DNA of 36,480 bases from Kipferlia bialata (taxonomy: Eukaryota; Fornicata): the NCBI GenBank assembly GCA_003568945.1, contig BDIP01000047.1, positions 1-36,480 on the forward strand. The letters are read 5' to 3'. Below, one piece after another: positions 27,113 through 36,480 of this stretch. Every line of letters starts with the position of its first letter. The first letter of the stretch is position 1. A program made the translations under genes and the position numbers. The notes below the pieces were generated by a model, which did not search any database, was not told where the DNA came from, and saw only the letters and a list, made by a program, of their open reading frames with translations.

Positions 27113-30100
27113 ATGTCAGGGGACGGGGTGATGCAGCGAACCAAGAGTGAGATCGCAAGCTCTCCCCTTGCGCTGGAATCGCAGAACCGTGTGTCATCCT
27201 TTAGATCGTACGTGATGCTGGGTATTCTTATATGTCATATACAGGAACCTTTTCCCCGATTCACCTCAGGAAGCACTCAGCTTTACTGACGCAGAGGCGT
27301 CAAGTCCAAGAGAGGAATGAGCTTGATCGGAAGGCTAGGGGTATGTATGGCATGGTACTCTTGCATTGCCAACTTCACTGTGGTCTCTTTGGAGTGTGGG
27401 GTGCTCCTCTTGGCCAGTGCGATACTCTTGGTTGTCTCATTATTGCCTCGTCTTATCCCAGGCCTCATACCTCGGATCTCCAAGGCTGCCAGACAGCTGG
27501 AGAGAGACATCTTGAGGGTACGTTCAGCGGTCGAATTATTTCTAGGCCAATATACTTCGAGTTTCTATCCCCCCCCCCCCTTCTCTCTCTCTCCCCCACC
27601 CCCTCATATGTGATGTGGTCGGTATGCCTCATGCCAGGTTGTCCATGAGATACAGACACTGGAGGACAGGTCCGATGCTATCAAGGTGGGTGTATTTGTT
27701 GATATGTATCGTCTCCTCCGCAGTCTTCCACTGCTCCTCCCCCCCCCCGGAGTCTGTCTCTCCTCCCCCAGACCTCCTCAGAGGCCTGTATTATATAGCC
27801 TCGTGCAGTCTTGCCCTCCCCCCCCCCTTTTCCCTCTCTCTCTCTCTCTCTCTTATACCAGACCTCCTCAGAGGCTGAGCATGTCTCTGTGCAGGAGAAT
27901 CTGAAGACCGAGCGCAACATGATTCTGGTGGATGCAGACAGGCTTCGGAAGCAGCTGGCTGACCTTGAGAGCCGGGTTGAGTCCACCCAGGGTGTGCTGG
28001 ACAGTGCGAGGAGAGAGGCAGAGGCGGAGGCTGCCCAGATAGAGACGGAGCTGGCAGCACACTCTGAGAGGTCTAAGGGGCTGGTAGAGCAGGTCCAGGC
28101 GCTGCATGTAGAGGCCGAGGCCACGCAGGCTGGGGCAGAGCAGCGGGTGGCGAGTGCCATCAGAGTGGTGGAGGAGGAGGAGGCTGAGGTGGAGAGGCTG
28201 AGAGACACCATAGACTCTCTGGAGGCCAAGCTGCAGCTGGTGGGTATGCACCCCACCACCGGTTCCTCAGATGCCGGACCCACTGCCGCAGTCTCAGCCT
28301 CCAGCAGGGAGTACGACCAGCTGGTGCAGAGGAGAGACCTGCTGCAGAGGCGGCACGAGCTGGTGCTGTCGGGTGCCCCCTGTGTCACGGCCTGGCTGGA
28401 TGCATTTGGTGACGCACCCCCCTCGGGACAGGCCATGCAAGGTGGGGGCTGCATGTGTATATGTATTATATGTGTGTATATACTCTACTTCACACACACT
28501 CACGTCACAATAGCCCACCCCAGGTCCCGAAGGTGACACCCACGTCCTGCCTGCCCTGGAGGCTGTACTGCCCACTGTGCCCAGTGGCAGAGAGGGGATG
28601 GAGGCCGAGCTGGCACAGAGGAGAGAGGCCTCGGTCAGTGCAGGACAGCACCTGGAGGCTGTGAGGCAGAGGGTCACTGAGGCAAGGGTCGCTCTACAGG
28701 AGGCAGAGACCGTCCTGCAGGGTCTATCCATTGATGACACCAGACCCCAGGCTGCGGCTGATGCCCCTGCTGATAGTGCATATGCCGCAGACCTCGTGTC
28801 TCTGTTTGAGGAGGGCGATACCCAGCAGGTCAGGCGTCTGGCCGAGGTGCGGCGGATGGCGGCAGAGCTCAGGCGCAGGCGGTGTGTGACGGAGGATGCA
28901 CACACCAAGGAGACCCAGGCCATACAGGAAGAGCTGGAGACAGCACAGGCACGGTCTACCGCCCTCTCTGCTAACTGCACGTCCCTGCACGATGCGGTGT
29001 CTGAGGCAGCCCAGCAGGTGGGGGGCAAGGGGCAGGCAGAGGAGGCAGTGAGGGAGATAGACGCCAGGGTGGCTGGGGTGGAGAAGAGGATCCAGGAGCT
29101 GGGGTCACTGCAGAGGGAGGAGGAGGCAGAGGCAGAGGCAGAGGCAGAGAGGGCAGAAGAAGAGAGGGGGGCCCTCCTCGACCGACAGGATGTGATCCTG
29201 GCGCAGACCGCTGAGGAGGCCAGGGTCCTAGACGCCCTCGACAGGCACAGGCCCCGCGCCCTCTCCCCCAATGCCCCCCTCGCACACATATGCGCTACTC
29301 TACAGAGTGCGTCTGAGGCCTTTGGGGTCAGGCGTGCTGCTGTCTCCGCTGTACAGCAGTATGTGCTGGCCTCCCCCAGTGTGTATCCCAGAGGCATGCA
29401 GACCCGGCTGACTGCCCCTCTTAGGGAGGATGTCCTGGTGGCCTTGGGGGAGAGACGGGCCGAGCTGGAGGCCCTAGGGGAGGGCACAGACGCGGCACAG
29501 GGGGATGCCCATGTCATATCTCTGGTCATACCCCACCTGATGGGGTGGGAGGACACAGAGGGAGGGGCAGAGACAAAGACAATCGGTGAGTGTATACAGT
29601 GAATGTCCATATATTGTATTGCTTTTCTATTTTCATCTGTTGTGGTGTTGTGCAGCGTGTATGTCTCATGTGTCTCTCTTTACCCCAGACGAGGAGGGTG
29701 CAGCGGTCCAGGCCCAGGAGAGGCGCATCTCGGGTCTCCAGGCCTCTCTCATGAGGGAGGTGGAGCAGGCAGCGGCTGAGTATGTCTATGCAAAGACTAG
29801 CGGACCAGAGGACCCCATGATCAGAATCATATCGCCACTCAGACGGGAGCCCGGAATTCTACTCAGGTAGGAGAGCGATCACTATGCCATTGGTATCTAC
29901 ACCTCGTCGTAACTGGTCCTTCGTTAATGTCTCACTCCAGGCGGTACCAGCACCAGCACCGGCTGCTTCAGGAACTAGAGGCCACATCTGAGGCCCTGGA
30001 GGCCTTGGAGGCCAGGGTAGAGGTACTCACACACACAAATGTTACTCTAGTCTCATACCCTTCCCCCCCCCCCCTCTTTCACTGAGCAGGGCGCAGCAGC

Positions 30101-32795
30101 AGGGCGAGGTTGTGGCCAAGTGCCAGGCCAAGACAGCTGAGCTGAGGGACTGGCTGGTGGCAGCGGGCAAGCGCCGTCAGGCCGTGCAGAGTGCCCTGGT
30201 CATGTCGGGAGAGGAGGATGAGGCCCTGGTGCACTCTCTGGAGCAGAGGCGCAGTCTGAGACAGGCCGAGGAGGCCAGAGATGCCTGTCTGGTGAATGTG
30301 GCCAGGTGAGGGGGGGTGTATGCGGTATAGTACGCATCTACTGACAAGTGTCGGTCTGTATTGCTCACGCCAGGCTGACCCGGTCCCTTGCCAGTGCCCA
30401 TGACACCTTCGCCGAGTATGCCCGTGTGGTGGATGCCAGACTGGCTAGACTAGACGCAGAGGCAGCATCCATCGAGGAGGCCTGGGAGGGGAACGCAGAC
30501 ACCTCCACCCTGGCCCAGTCCCTGGGTGCCTCTATGCCTATGGGTACACAGGACTCAGAGACCGCAAGGGTCACTCCCTCGGGGGGATCACTCGCAGAGG
30601 TATCAGTGTCAGTCATCGCTGGATGCAAACTGTATCTGTGCCTCAACCCACCTCTAGTGTTCTCTATATACCCCTTACCCCAGGCCCTTGTGCAGGCAGA
30701 GGCTGAGCGTGAGAGGGCCCTGGCCCATGAGAGACAGGCCACTGTACAGGCCAGAGAGGTGGCAGAGCGGAAGCAGGCCCTGGCCGATGCCGATAGGGAG
30801 GAGGAGGAGGCCTCACAGGCAGTGGCCAAGGCGGCAGCATACGTGTGTCTGCTTGAGTGCTATCTGTTTGTTGACAAGAGAGACGAGGCCAGTGACGCCT
30901 TGGGGTCAGTGCTCGTGGCTCTGGACCAGGTATACAAAGAGTATATAGATGTATATATTGTGTGTGTTTTGTATATGACATTGTCCCCCCTGACCCCAGG
31001 CCCAGTTGAACCTGTCCAAGGCCGAGGCCGAGCAGGCTGAGCAGAGAGAGAGAGACAACACGGAGAGGAGTGCCCTGCTGGCCGACATCGAGGCTGCCCA
31101 TGCCTCTCTGGCAGAGAGGGAGAGAGAGAGAGACCATGCCCGTGGGCTGCTGCTGCAGTGCAGGGAGGATCTGGCCGAGTCTCTGCGCCAGATCTCTGCC
31201 GCTGCCCAGCCCCTACAGGCTGAGCTTGCTGCCACACAGGACACCGTGTCCAGGACCAGTGCCGCCCTGGACAGCGTCAGGGCCAGGATCGAGGGCCTTG
31301 CCAAGCACCGCGACACAGACGGAGAGGCAGACGGCAGTGCCTCCCCCGGGGGGTCTGTGTCCTCGGCCGTAAGTGGCACCCTCAGAAGACTGGCCAGGGC
31401 GAGGCACGAGACCAGCTGCAGGGTAGAGGCCCTGGAGGGGAGGGCGGCTGAGGTCACAGACAGCATCCTCAGAGACGAGGTGGGTGGAGCATGGAGGGGA
31501 AGAAGGTCCTATGGGGGCGTGATTTCACAATATTGGCACGTCTGTGTTATAATATCTCGCCCATGCCTTACCTTAGGACTCGTACCGGTCGAGACGTGCC
31601 GAGCAGAGCCACCAGGCCCTGACCCAGATGGCCAGGGTCAGGAAGAGTGGGCTCGCCAAGTGCAGGTCGTCTCTGGACGCCATCCATGAGCACCTAGAGA
31701 CCCTGGAGCGTATCAGGGATACCCTTGGGGACCCCTCGCTGTGTGTGTCTGCACCTGATGCAGACCTGATCGATAGGTATGGGAGATGGGAGATGGGAGA
31801 TAATATGGGAAAGTAGTGGGGGTATGTGTATGAATAGGGTATTGACATGATGTGGTATTGTGGTTGTGATTGATTTTTACCCGCAGGATGCAGCGTCGCC
31901 TTGACCAGATGGGTGCTGATCTCCCCAGGGCCAGGTCCATCCAGAGGGGCAGTCCCACGGCCAAGTCCGGCACAGGTCTGGAGGGGAGCAGTCCACTGTC
32001 GCCAGGGTCTCCCTCCTCCCCCGCACCCTCCTCCTCACAGCCTGTCCTGGGTCTGTGCCACGTGGCCTCTCAGGAGCTGGAGGGGCCAGTGTTGTCTGTG
32101 TCCCCACACGTCAGAGTCCCGACCCACTCTCTGTCCCTCACCCAGACCCTGTCGCACAGGGACAGTGCCAGGGCAGTCACGCCTAGCATGGCCCACAAGG
32201 GTGAGTCACTATTATACTCATATACGATGCCCCCCTCTCCCCAACCCACCCCAGGCCCTGCCCTCCGTGCCCTCTCTGCCCAGATAGCTCTGCTGCAGGG
32301 CGGCTGCCTCTTCTTCACCGCTGCCCGGTCCCCCCAGTGCCAGGTGTACCTAGATGGCATCGACAGGCCCTTGGTCCATGCCCACTCTAGGGTGGTGCGT
32401 CTCTCTTCTGACCTGTCCCGTCTGAGAATGCTGCACTCTGAGACAGGGGTGGAGACGGGGGCCATCCAGACCGTCAACATGCAGTCGGTGGAGAGGGCGA
32501 TGGCACACCCCACCCTGGCCCCAGGCTGGCTCAGGACACTCAGGGAGCCCAAGCTCATCAAGATCACACCCACACATGGTACGCGGCATTGTACTATGAC
32601 TAGTATTCCTCTGTGTGTATAGTCTAACACCCTCCCACCCCAGGCAGCCCCGTGTTCCTGATGACCACGGAGTCCCAGGCCTGTGCCCACTCGTGGTGCG
32701 TGGCCCTCCAGACCCTGGCCGCATGGTCCCAGTGCAAGCTGAGGCTCAAGCGGTGTCTGCGTCAGAGTGAAGAGCTCGACGTCGACCTCATGTAA
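27113..32795 (+). CDS. Coiled-coil protein with PH-like C-terminus, 1440 aa, 16 exons
   Basis: Exons: 27113-27207, 27270-27340, 27462-27517, 27638-27685, 27862-28441, 28524-29585, 29689-29866, 29941-30022, 30097-30305, 30374-30599, 30684-30929, 31000-31479, 31577-31776, 31887-32200, 32255-32578 and 32644-32795. All phases agree; the 30097 acceptor is the least sure. The start is MSGDGVMQRTKSEIASSPLA. Roughly residues 60-1150 are Glu/Ala/Arg-rich heptad coiled coil with short breaks, as in golgins, centrosomal rods or myosin tails, but no motor is present. A Ser/Pro-rich linker (SPLSPGSPSSPAPSSS) leads to a globular end: ALSAQIALLQGGCLFFTAAR, later PVFLMTTESQACAHSWCVAL. This has the strand pattern and closing helix with a conserved Trp typical of PH domains, suggesting lipid or protein docking. 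A rod with a terminal PH-like module would suit a membrane or cortex tether. Function is inference. Confidence 0.82.
27768..27875. repeat. 18-bp direct repeat duplicating a splice acceptor, 90-bp offset
   Basis: CCAGACCTCCTCAGAGGC occurs at 27768-27785 and at 27858-27875. The second copy is the real exon 5 acceptor and first codons of the 1440-aa gene. The first would reach a stop within ten codons, so it is a decoy acceptor. A tandem duplication across the intron-exon border is the simplest origin. Confidence 0.85.
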
Positions 32796-33156
32796 TCACA
32801 TTGTATTGTATTCTTAAGACTCGCTCACTAAATTGTGGCGTTTGTGTTGACTTGTAATACCTAGTCTTGATATTAGATTCACTACGACCCCTCTCTTAGA
32901 GGACATGGAAGTCTTTCCAATAGCTGATGAGTACTGCATTCTATATACCGTATAGAGTGCGAACAACCGAAAGGGACTCTAGGAACGGTGGACGGTCCGT
33001 GTGTCTACTAGGGTATCCACATACCACTTGTAACACAAGTTGTGGTGTCGGTTAACGGACAGTATTCAAGTCCTCCAAGTTGAAATCCAACACTATTCGG
33101 TCGGGTAAGAGTGATTACAGGGACGAAGTATCTATTCAATAGTCTTACATTGTAAG
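32796..33156. other. Intergenic between convergent 3' ends
   Basis: 361 bases between the 1440-aa gene (+) and the membrane protein gene (-). It contains GGACGGTCC (32990-32998) and the hairpin ACTTGT-AAC-ACAAGT (33026-33040). No coding sequence. Confidence 0.6.
33026..33040. repeat. Short hairpin ACTTGT / ACAAGT
   Basis: A 6-bp stem with an AAC loop, extended imperfectly by outer ACC and GGT. It lies downstream of the minus-strand membrane protein stop and could form in the 3' untranslated RNA. Confidence 0.75.
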
Positions 33157-34123
33157 TTACAAGCCTACACACTTGCCGACCAGACGTACGCTCTTCCGTA
33201 GCACAAACATGATTGCCTTGGCAGCACCGTACATTGGTATCATCTCTGCCACAGACAGAAAGCACCAGATGGCAGCCTGCTCGTGGAGGTTGTCGGTGAG
33301 GAGGTAGGAGAGACCTGGGCCGGCAAGGAACAGGATGACGCCGCTGAGACCGGCCTCGACAGTGCCACGGACAAAGAAGGGGGCGAACATGAGGAAGGCG
33401 TGCAGGGACATGCTGGGCTTCCAGGGACTGTATGTGATGTCGACCATGGGGATGGACCAGCCGAGGTGGATGTTGCCGGTGAGGGTGCAGAGCTGCTCGC
33501 CCCTGAGCCACTCAGTCTGCACACAAAGGCCAGGCCCCGTCATCTGAGGGCCAGACACATACACTAGGAGCCAGCGCAGTATCATCATGCCTGCGCCCAT
33601 GAGGCAGAGACGACCCACGATCTTGTTGACAAACCGCTGGTACGTGTTGTCATCCGGGTGGAAGGAGCGGTGCTGACCATAAGAACCGAAACTTACACTA
33701 TATACATGCTAGGTGAATTGATAATGACACTTCAAAGTTTGAAATAGTAATCGTACTTACCAGAACATAAGGCTGGAAGCAGATGTGGATGTAACCGAGG
33801 ACCGTGAGGATCTTGTTGAACGGATTGTCACACTGGTCTATGAAGCTGTAAGAGAGGAACTGGATGGCCTCCATCCCTGCGAAATACTGAGAATAAGTGG
33901 ATGGTCGGAATAGGGACTAGCAGAACTAGAATGGATACATAATGACATGAAGAAACCCATATAAACACTGTGACTGGCATACAGCAAGGACTAGGTGGCA
34001 AAGAAGGAGTCTTACCCAGATTCGGTTGGCCATCTGGCGATCCTTGAGGAACTTCACGGTTACGACACCCATGAATATGCCAAAGAGCACAAGACATCCC
34101 GCAATAGGTTGGTTGAAACACAT
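33157..34123 (-). CDS. 'MCF'-type multipass membrane protein, 249 aa
   Basis: Three exons: 34123-34016, 33886-33761 and 33672-33157. The protein starts MCFNQPIAGCLVLFGIFMGV and continues YFAGMEAIQFLSYSFIDQCD, then NKILTVLGYIHICFQPYV. This order (MCFS/N start, small helix, 'F..ME..Q...y...D..C...N......l..i.i..QP') fits a family of multipass proteins of unknown function found in scattered eukaryotes and giant viruses; I believe it is the one called DUF5765. About seven hydrophobic segments are visible, e.g. LMGAGMMILRWLLVYVSGP, LHAFLMFAPFFVRG and SGVILFLAGPGLSYLL. The C-terminus is short and basic (RKSVRLVGKC). It has spliceosomal introns and host-like composition, so this copy is a resident gene. 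Confidence 0.8.
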
Positions 34124-34237
34124 CTGATTGTATTGTCACTGATTGGTTGTTGATTGGCTCCAGAAAGTTGAACTTGAAGTTCGTCGTGGGTTGCCGCTGC
34201 CGTCGATATTCCACCAAAAACTTCCGACAATTTGCGC

Positions 34238-34245
34238 AAGGGTTT
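34238..34245 (+). promoter_or_regulatory. AAGGGTTT motif
   Basis: GCAAGGGTTTACC lies 115 bases upstream of the membrane protein ATG at 34123 (which reads the other way). It forms an inverted pair with AACCCTTTT at 34290. Confidence 0.4.
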
Positions 34246-34289
34246 ACCTGTTATTCCACTTCGTTCATCTGCAATTTCATCTGACCGCC

Positions 34290-34298
34290 AACCCTTTT
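34290..34298 (-). promoter_or_regulatory. AACCCTTTT motif
   Basis: Identical in nine bases to 17106-17114 and 27033-27041. It reads AAAAGGGTT on the strand of the membrane protein gene, about 167 bases upstream of its ATG. Confidence 0.45.
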
Positions 34299-34598
34299 AG
34301 CTCTCTCCTATGCACTGTTTCCAGCACAACGCGGTATATCCTACTAGCTATGTAATTCAATTAATTCTGATGACACTACTGGAAAAGGGATCGTCATGTC
34401 GTTCAACAACACACATGAGTATACAAACGTCGTTCAGTACGATAGACATGTCACAAGGATGATCAAACGGAGCACTACAGCTAGTCCAGTCCCAGCCTTA
34501 TACACCTGATCGACCTGATCGAGAGTGAATATCTAGTTTATGGCTTGGTTGAGGCCATCCACTTGGTGCATCGCTATCGATACATCGAAGTTTCTGAT

Positions 34599-36421
34599 TC
34601 AGTCATTGACAAACAGTGACAGACCCCTCTCTCTGATGAGTGAACACCCAGGCAACACACTGCCACACAGGCTGAACTGAGCACACAGATCAAGCAGAGA
34701 CTCAGATGGTGTGGGGTCTGTGTCCCATGTGATAACACACACGGCATCCCATCCGCCAGCACCTGGGGTGAGGACACACCATGGGATGACGAGGTAAGTA
34801 TATATGCGATATCCTATATACCACAGCATACCCGGGCACATTCCCAGCATGTGTGTGCCATGGGCATTGACGGCATCGAGGAAGGGGGTCACCTGGGGGT
34901 GGGTATATATACATGAATACTATTATGTATTAATACAATAATATATCTAGGACCCATCACATATATATATATCGCATATGTACAGTTTTCCTTGCCTCAG
35001 TTGGTTCCACCTTCACTCCATAATCATCCACCCAACCCCTGAGGCACAGTCTAACAGCTAGCAATGCCTCCAGTGACGCAGAGTATGACGTTTGGGAAGG
35101 CTGGGAGAGGAACCCCGCCAGTGCGTGTACACACTTGGCACATAGTGCTGCATATGCCTCCATCGCTGACTGGGGCACCCTGTCTCTGACAGTGGCCATG
35201 GCCTTCCTGGTGTTGCACGAGGAGAACACCCCTCCCTGCCCTGATGCCGTATCTGCCTGTGAAGGCATGGGGGCCAGGCTGAGCATGCACACATCCAGGG
35301 AGGGGTGGAGTGGGCACCCCAGGGGCAAGCCTTGGAGGGTGGCAGGGGGAACCCCCTTCGATATCACCAGACACCCGGCAGTTAGGGCAGTGGCCACGTC
35401 GTACCCGCTGCCCTCCCCACCCTGTGCTGCTGTGTGGCACAGTAGGGCGGAGGAGAGGGGCTGGGAGTGCGTGGTGTGGACATGAGTATACATGGCCTTG
35501 GAGCTGACTCTGTCCTCATAGAGCTTGGCCCCCAGCCGGTATGCGGCCTCTGCCAGACAGGCTATCAGTGCAGAGGAGGAGCCTAGGCCAGTCTTGTGGG
35601 TACTCTGAGTGGCACCCCTCAGGGAGATAGGGTGGGTGGGTGTGTGATGGAAGCAGTTGTGAGTTGTGGGGGACACCCTGATGGAGAGGGAGAGCAGCGG
35701 TGGGTGGTGGGCCTCAGGCAATACGTGATTGAGCACCATCGCCAGCCCATTGGACAGGAAGGGGTTGATTGGCTTGCCTCTGTGGCATACGGCTCTTTCC
35801 AGTTGTGGCAAGAGGGGGAGGGAGGGGGAGAGAGACACAGAGCACGTGAGCGGGGGCTCAACGCATGTGTACTGCACACAGACATCAGGCACTGCGGCTG
35901 GGTCACTGACCACATCCTGACCCTGATACTGATAGTGATACACGGCATCCATGTCACACCTATCATGTCAATGCAGCACTAGAGGGGGGGGGGGTGGACT
36001 TAGACAGCCAGCATACATGTATGAGAGTCAGGACATAATGAACTATTATACAACAGCCTAGAGAAGAAGAGGGAGACAACAGAAGTGGCACATTTGCAGA
36101 ATTGACTGTGCTCAAAGGGTGTTATAACACTCCGTACACACAGTCACCAAAAGACCTTACTCAACCATTTACAGCAGCTGACCTGTATCCAGGTGACAGG
36201 GCAAATGCCAAGCCAAGGGAGTTGCTGTGGAGTATGGCGTACCCCCCTACAAAGAGGGCCTTGGCACGGCCATACCCGGTAACAGACAGGGAGAGGGGTG
36301 GGCTCTTATGAGGATTGGATGGAGATGATGAGTCAACAGACACGACATACCCTCTGGTGGGACTGCTGAGTGGTGGCATCAGTGGAGAAGAAGAAACCGA
36401 AGAGTCAAATGCTTGACTCAT
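34599..36421 (-). CDS. Phosphomevalonate kinase, ERG8 type, 479 aa
   Basis: Phosphorylates 5-phosphomevalonate in the mevalonate route to isoprenoids. Exons: 36421-36183, 35959-34984, 34892-34832 and 34762-34599. Family blocks appear in order: GYGRAKALFVGGYAILHSNS, matching the ERG8 'APGKVLLAGGYLVLD' start; INPFLSNGLAMVLNHVLPEA; the GHMP ATP loop THKTGLGSSSALIACLAEAA; then HTAAQGGEGSGYDVATALTA, the ERG8 'AQGKVGSGFDVAAA' block. The last three exons rebuild FLDAVNAHGTHMLGMCPG joined to AGGWDAVCVI, the family's C-terminal GAGGxDA motif. Catalytic features look complete. The first 45 or so residues are Ser/Pro-rich and absent from most homologues; a GTATGT inside them may mark a 48-base intron. 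Intron 1 uses GTCAGC, a weak donor. The segment CSVSLSPSLPLLPQ in exon 2 is also unusual. Length is close to yeast Erg8 (451). Confidence 0.9.
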
Positions 36422-36480
36422 CGAGTAGGGCTTCAAAAATATAGAAATAGAATAAAATATAGAATAATGATATTCTATAT

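Larger units (their letters stand above)
34124..34598. other. Intergenic: 5' flank of the membrane protein gene and 3' flank of PMK
   Basis: 475 bases with two copies of the promoter-like motif (34238-34245 and 34290-34298) in opposite orientations, both nearer the membrane protein start. No exon is supported. Confidence 0.6.

Noticed and set aside
27246-27319. Alternative exon 2 of the 1440-aa gene beginning at 27246 after TATACAG
   Set aside because: It meets a stop codon at about 27319 in the required phase, whereas the acceptor at 27269 keeps frame and has a TTCACCTCAG end.
36331-36421. Repeated TGAGTCA/TGACTCA (AP-1-like) sites, also near 2193 and 8451
   Set aside because: The 36-kb copies fall inside PMK coding sequence and the others are scattered; seven bases recur by chance at this rate.
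1-36480. Mobile elements, retroelements, CRISPR arrays or tRNA genes
   Set aside because: No transposase, reverse transcriptase, integrase, long terminal repeats, regular spacer arrays or complete tRNA folds were found.

Overview
The window reads as nuclear DNA from a protist: compact protein genes, many short GT-AG introns (46 inferred here), and typical eukaryotic proteins (uL4, NOB1, USP, Akt/SGK-like kinase, phosphomevalonate kinase, MLH1, SPO11-like). Nearly all introns carry a YTNAY branch-point-like pentamer about 3-8 bases before the terminal AG. That is close to the fused branch-point/3' splice site known from Giardia and Trichomonas. With the GC-rich exons and an archaeal-sized Orc1/Cdc6, this suggests a metamonad, possibly a free-living fornicate of the Kipferlia or Carpediemonas type. 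The taxonomic call is inference.

Layout. Positions 1-48 are a poly-G run where the contig probably broke inside intron 1 of MLH1, whose first exon is at 147-233 (-). A small unknown gene follows at 544-909 (-). Positions 910-2615 hold no gene I can support, but carry an unusual cluster of short perfect hairpins. Then come: a membrane-anchored ubiquitin protease (2616-5894 +), a 736-aa coiled-coil protein (6263-9156 -), an Akt/SGK-type kinase (9502-11316 +), Orc1/Cdc6 (11966-13066 -), an ARM/HEAT protein (13243-14613 +), a possible TFIIIC small subunit (15126-15528 -), ribosomal protein uL4 (15891-16904 -), a coiled-coil RING protein (17184-18935 +), NOB1 (19260-20606 +), a SPO11-like protein (21123-22626 +), a 1304-aa orphan (22749-26893 -), a 1440-aa coiled-coil protein in 16 exons (27113-32795 +), an 'MCF'-type multipass membrane protein (33157-34123 -) and phosphomevalonate kinase (34599-36421 -).

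Exon models were built by hand: each keeps the reading frame across every junction and totals a multiple of three. The least certain joins are USP intron 4, intron 8 of the 1440-aa gene, and the first exons of the SPO11-like and phosphomevalonate kinase genes.

The genes are not an operon. Many are divergent or convergent pairs. Two themes recur: DNA maintenance and replication (MLH1, SPO11-like, Orc1/Cdc6) and ribosome production (uL4, NOB1, possibly the ARM/HEAT protein and TFIIIC subunit). A short AARGGGTT-type motif lies in most 5' intergenic regions and is a candidate core promoter element. The likeliest new biology is the SPO11-like protein that keeps the tyrosine region but has no visible Toprim metal-binding motifs, the intergenic hairpin clusters, and the shared promoter motif.
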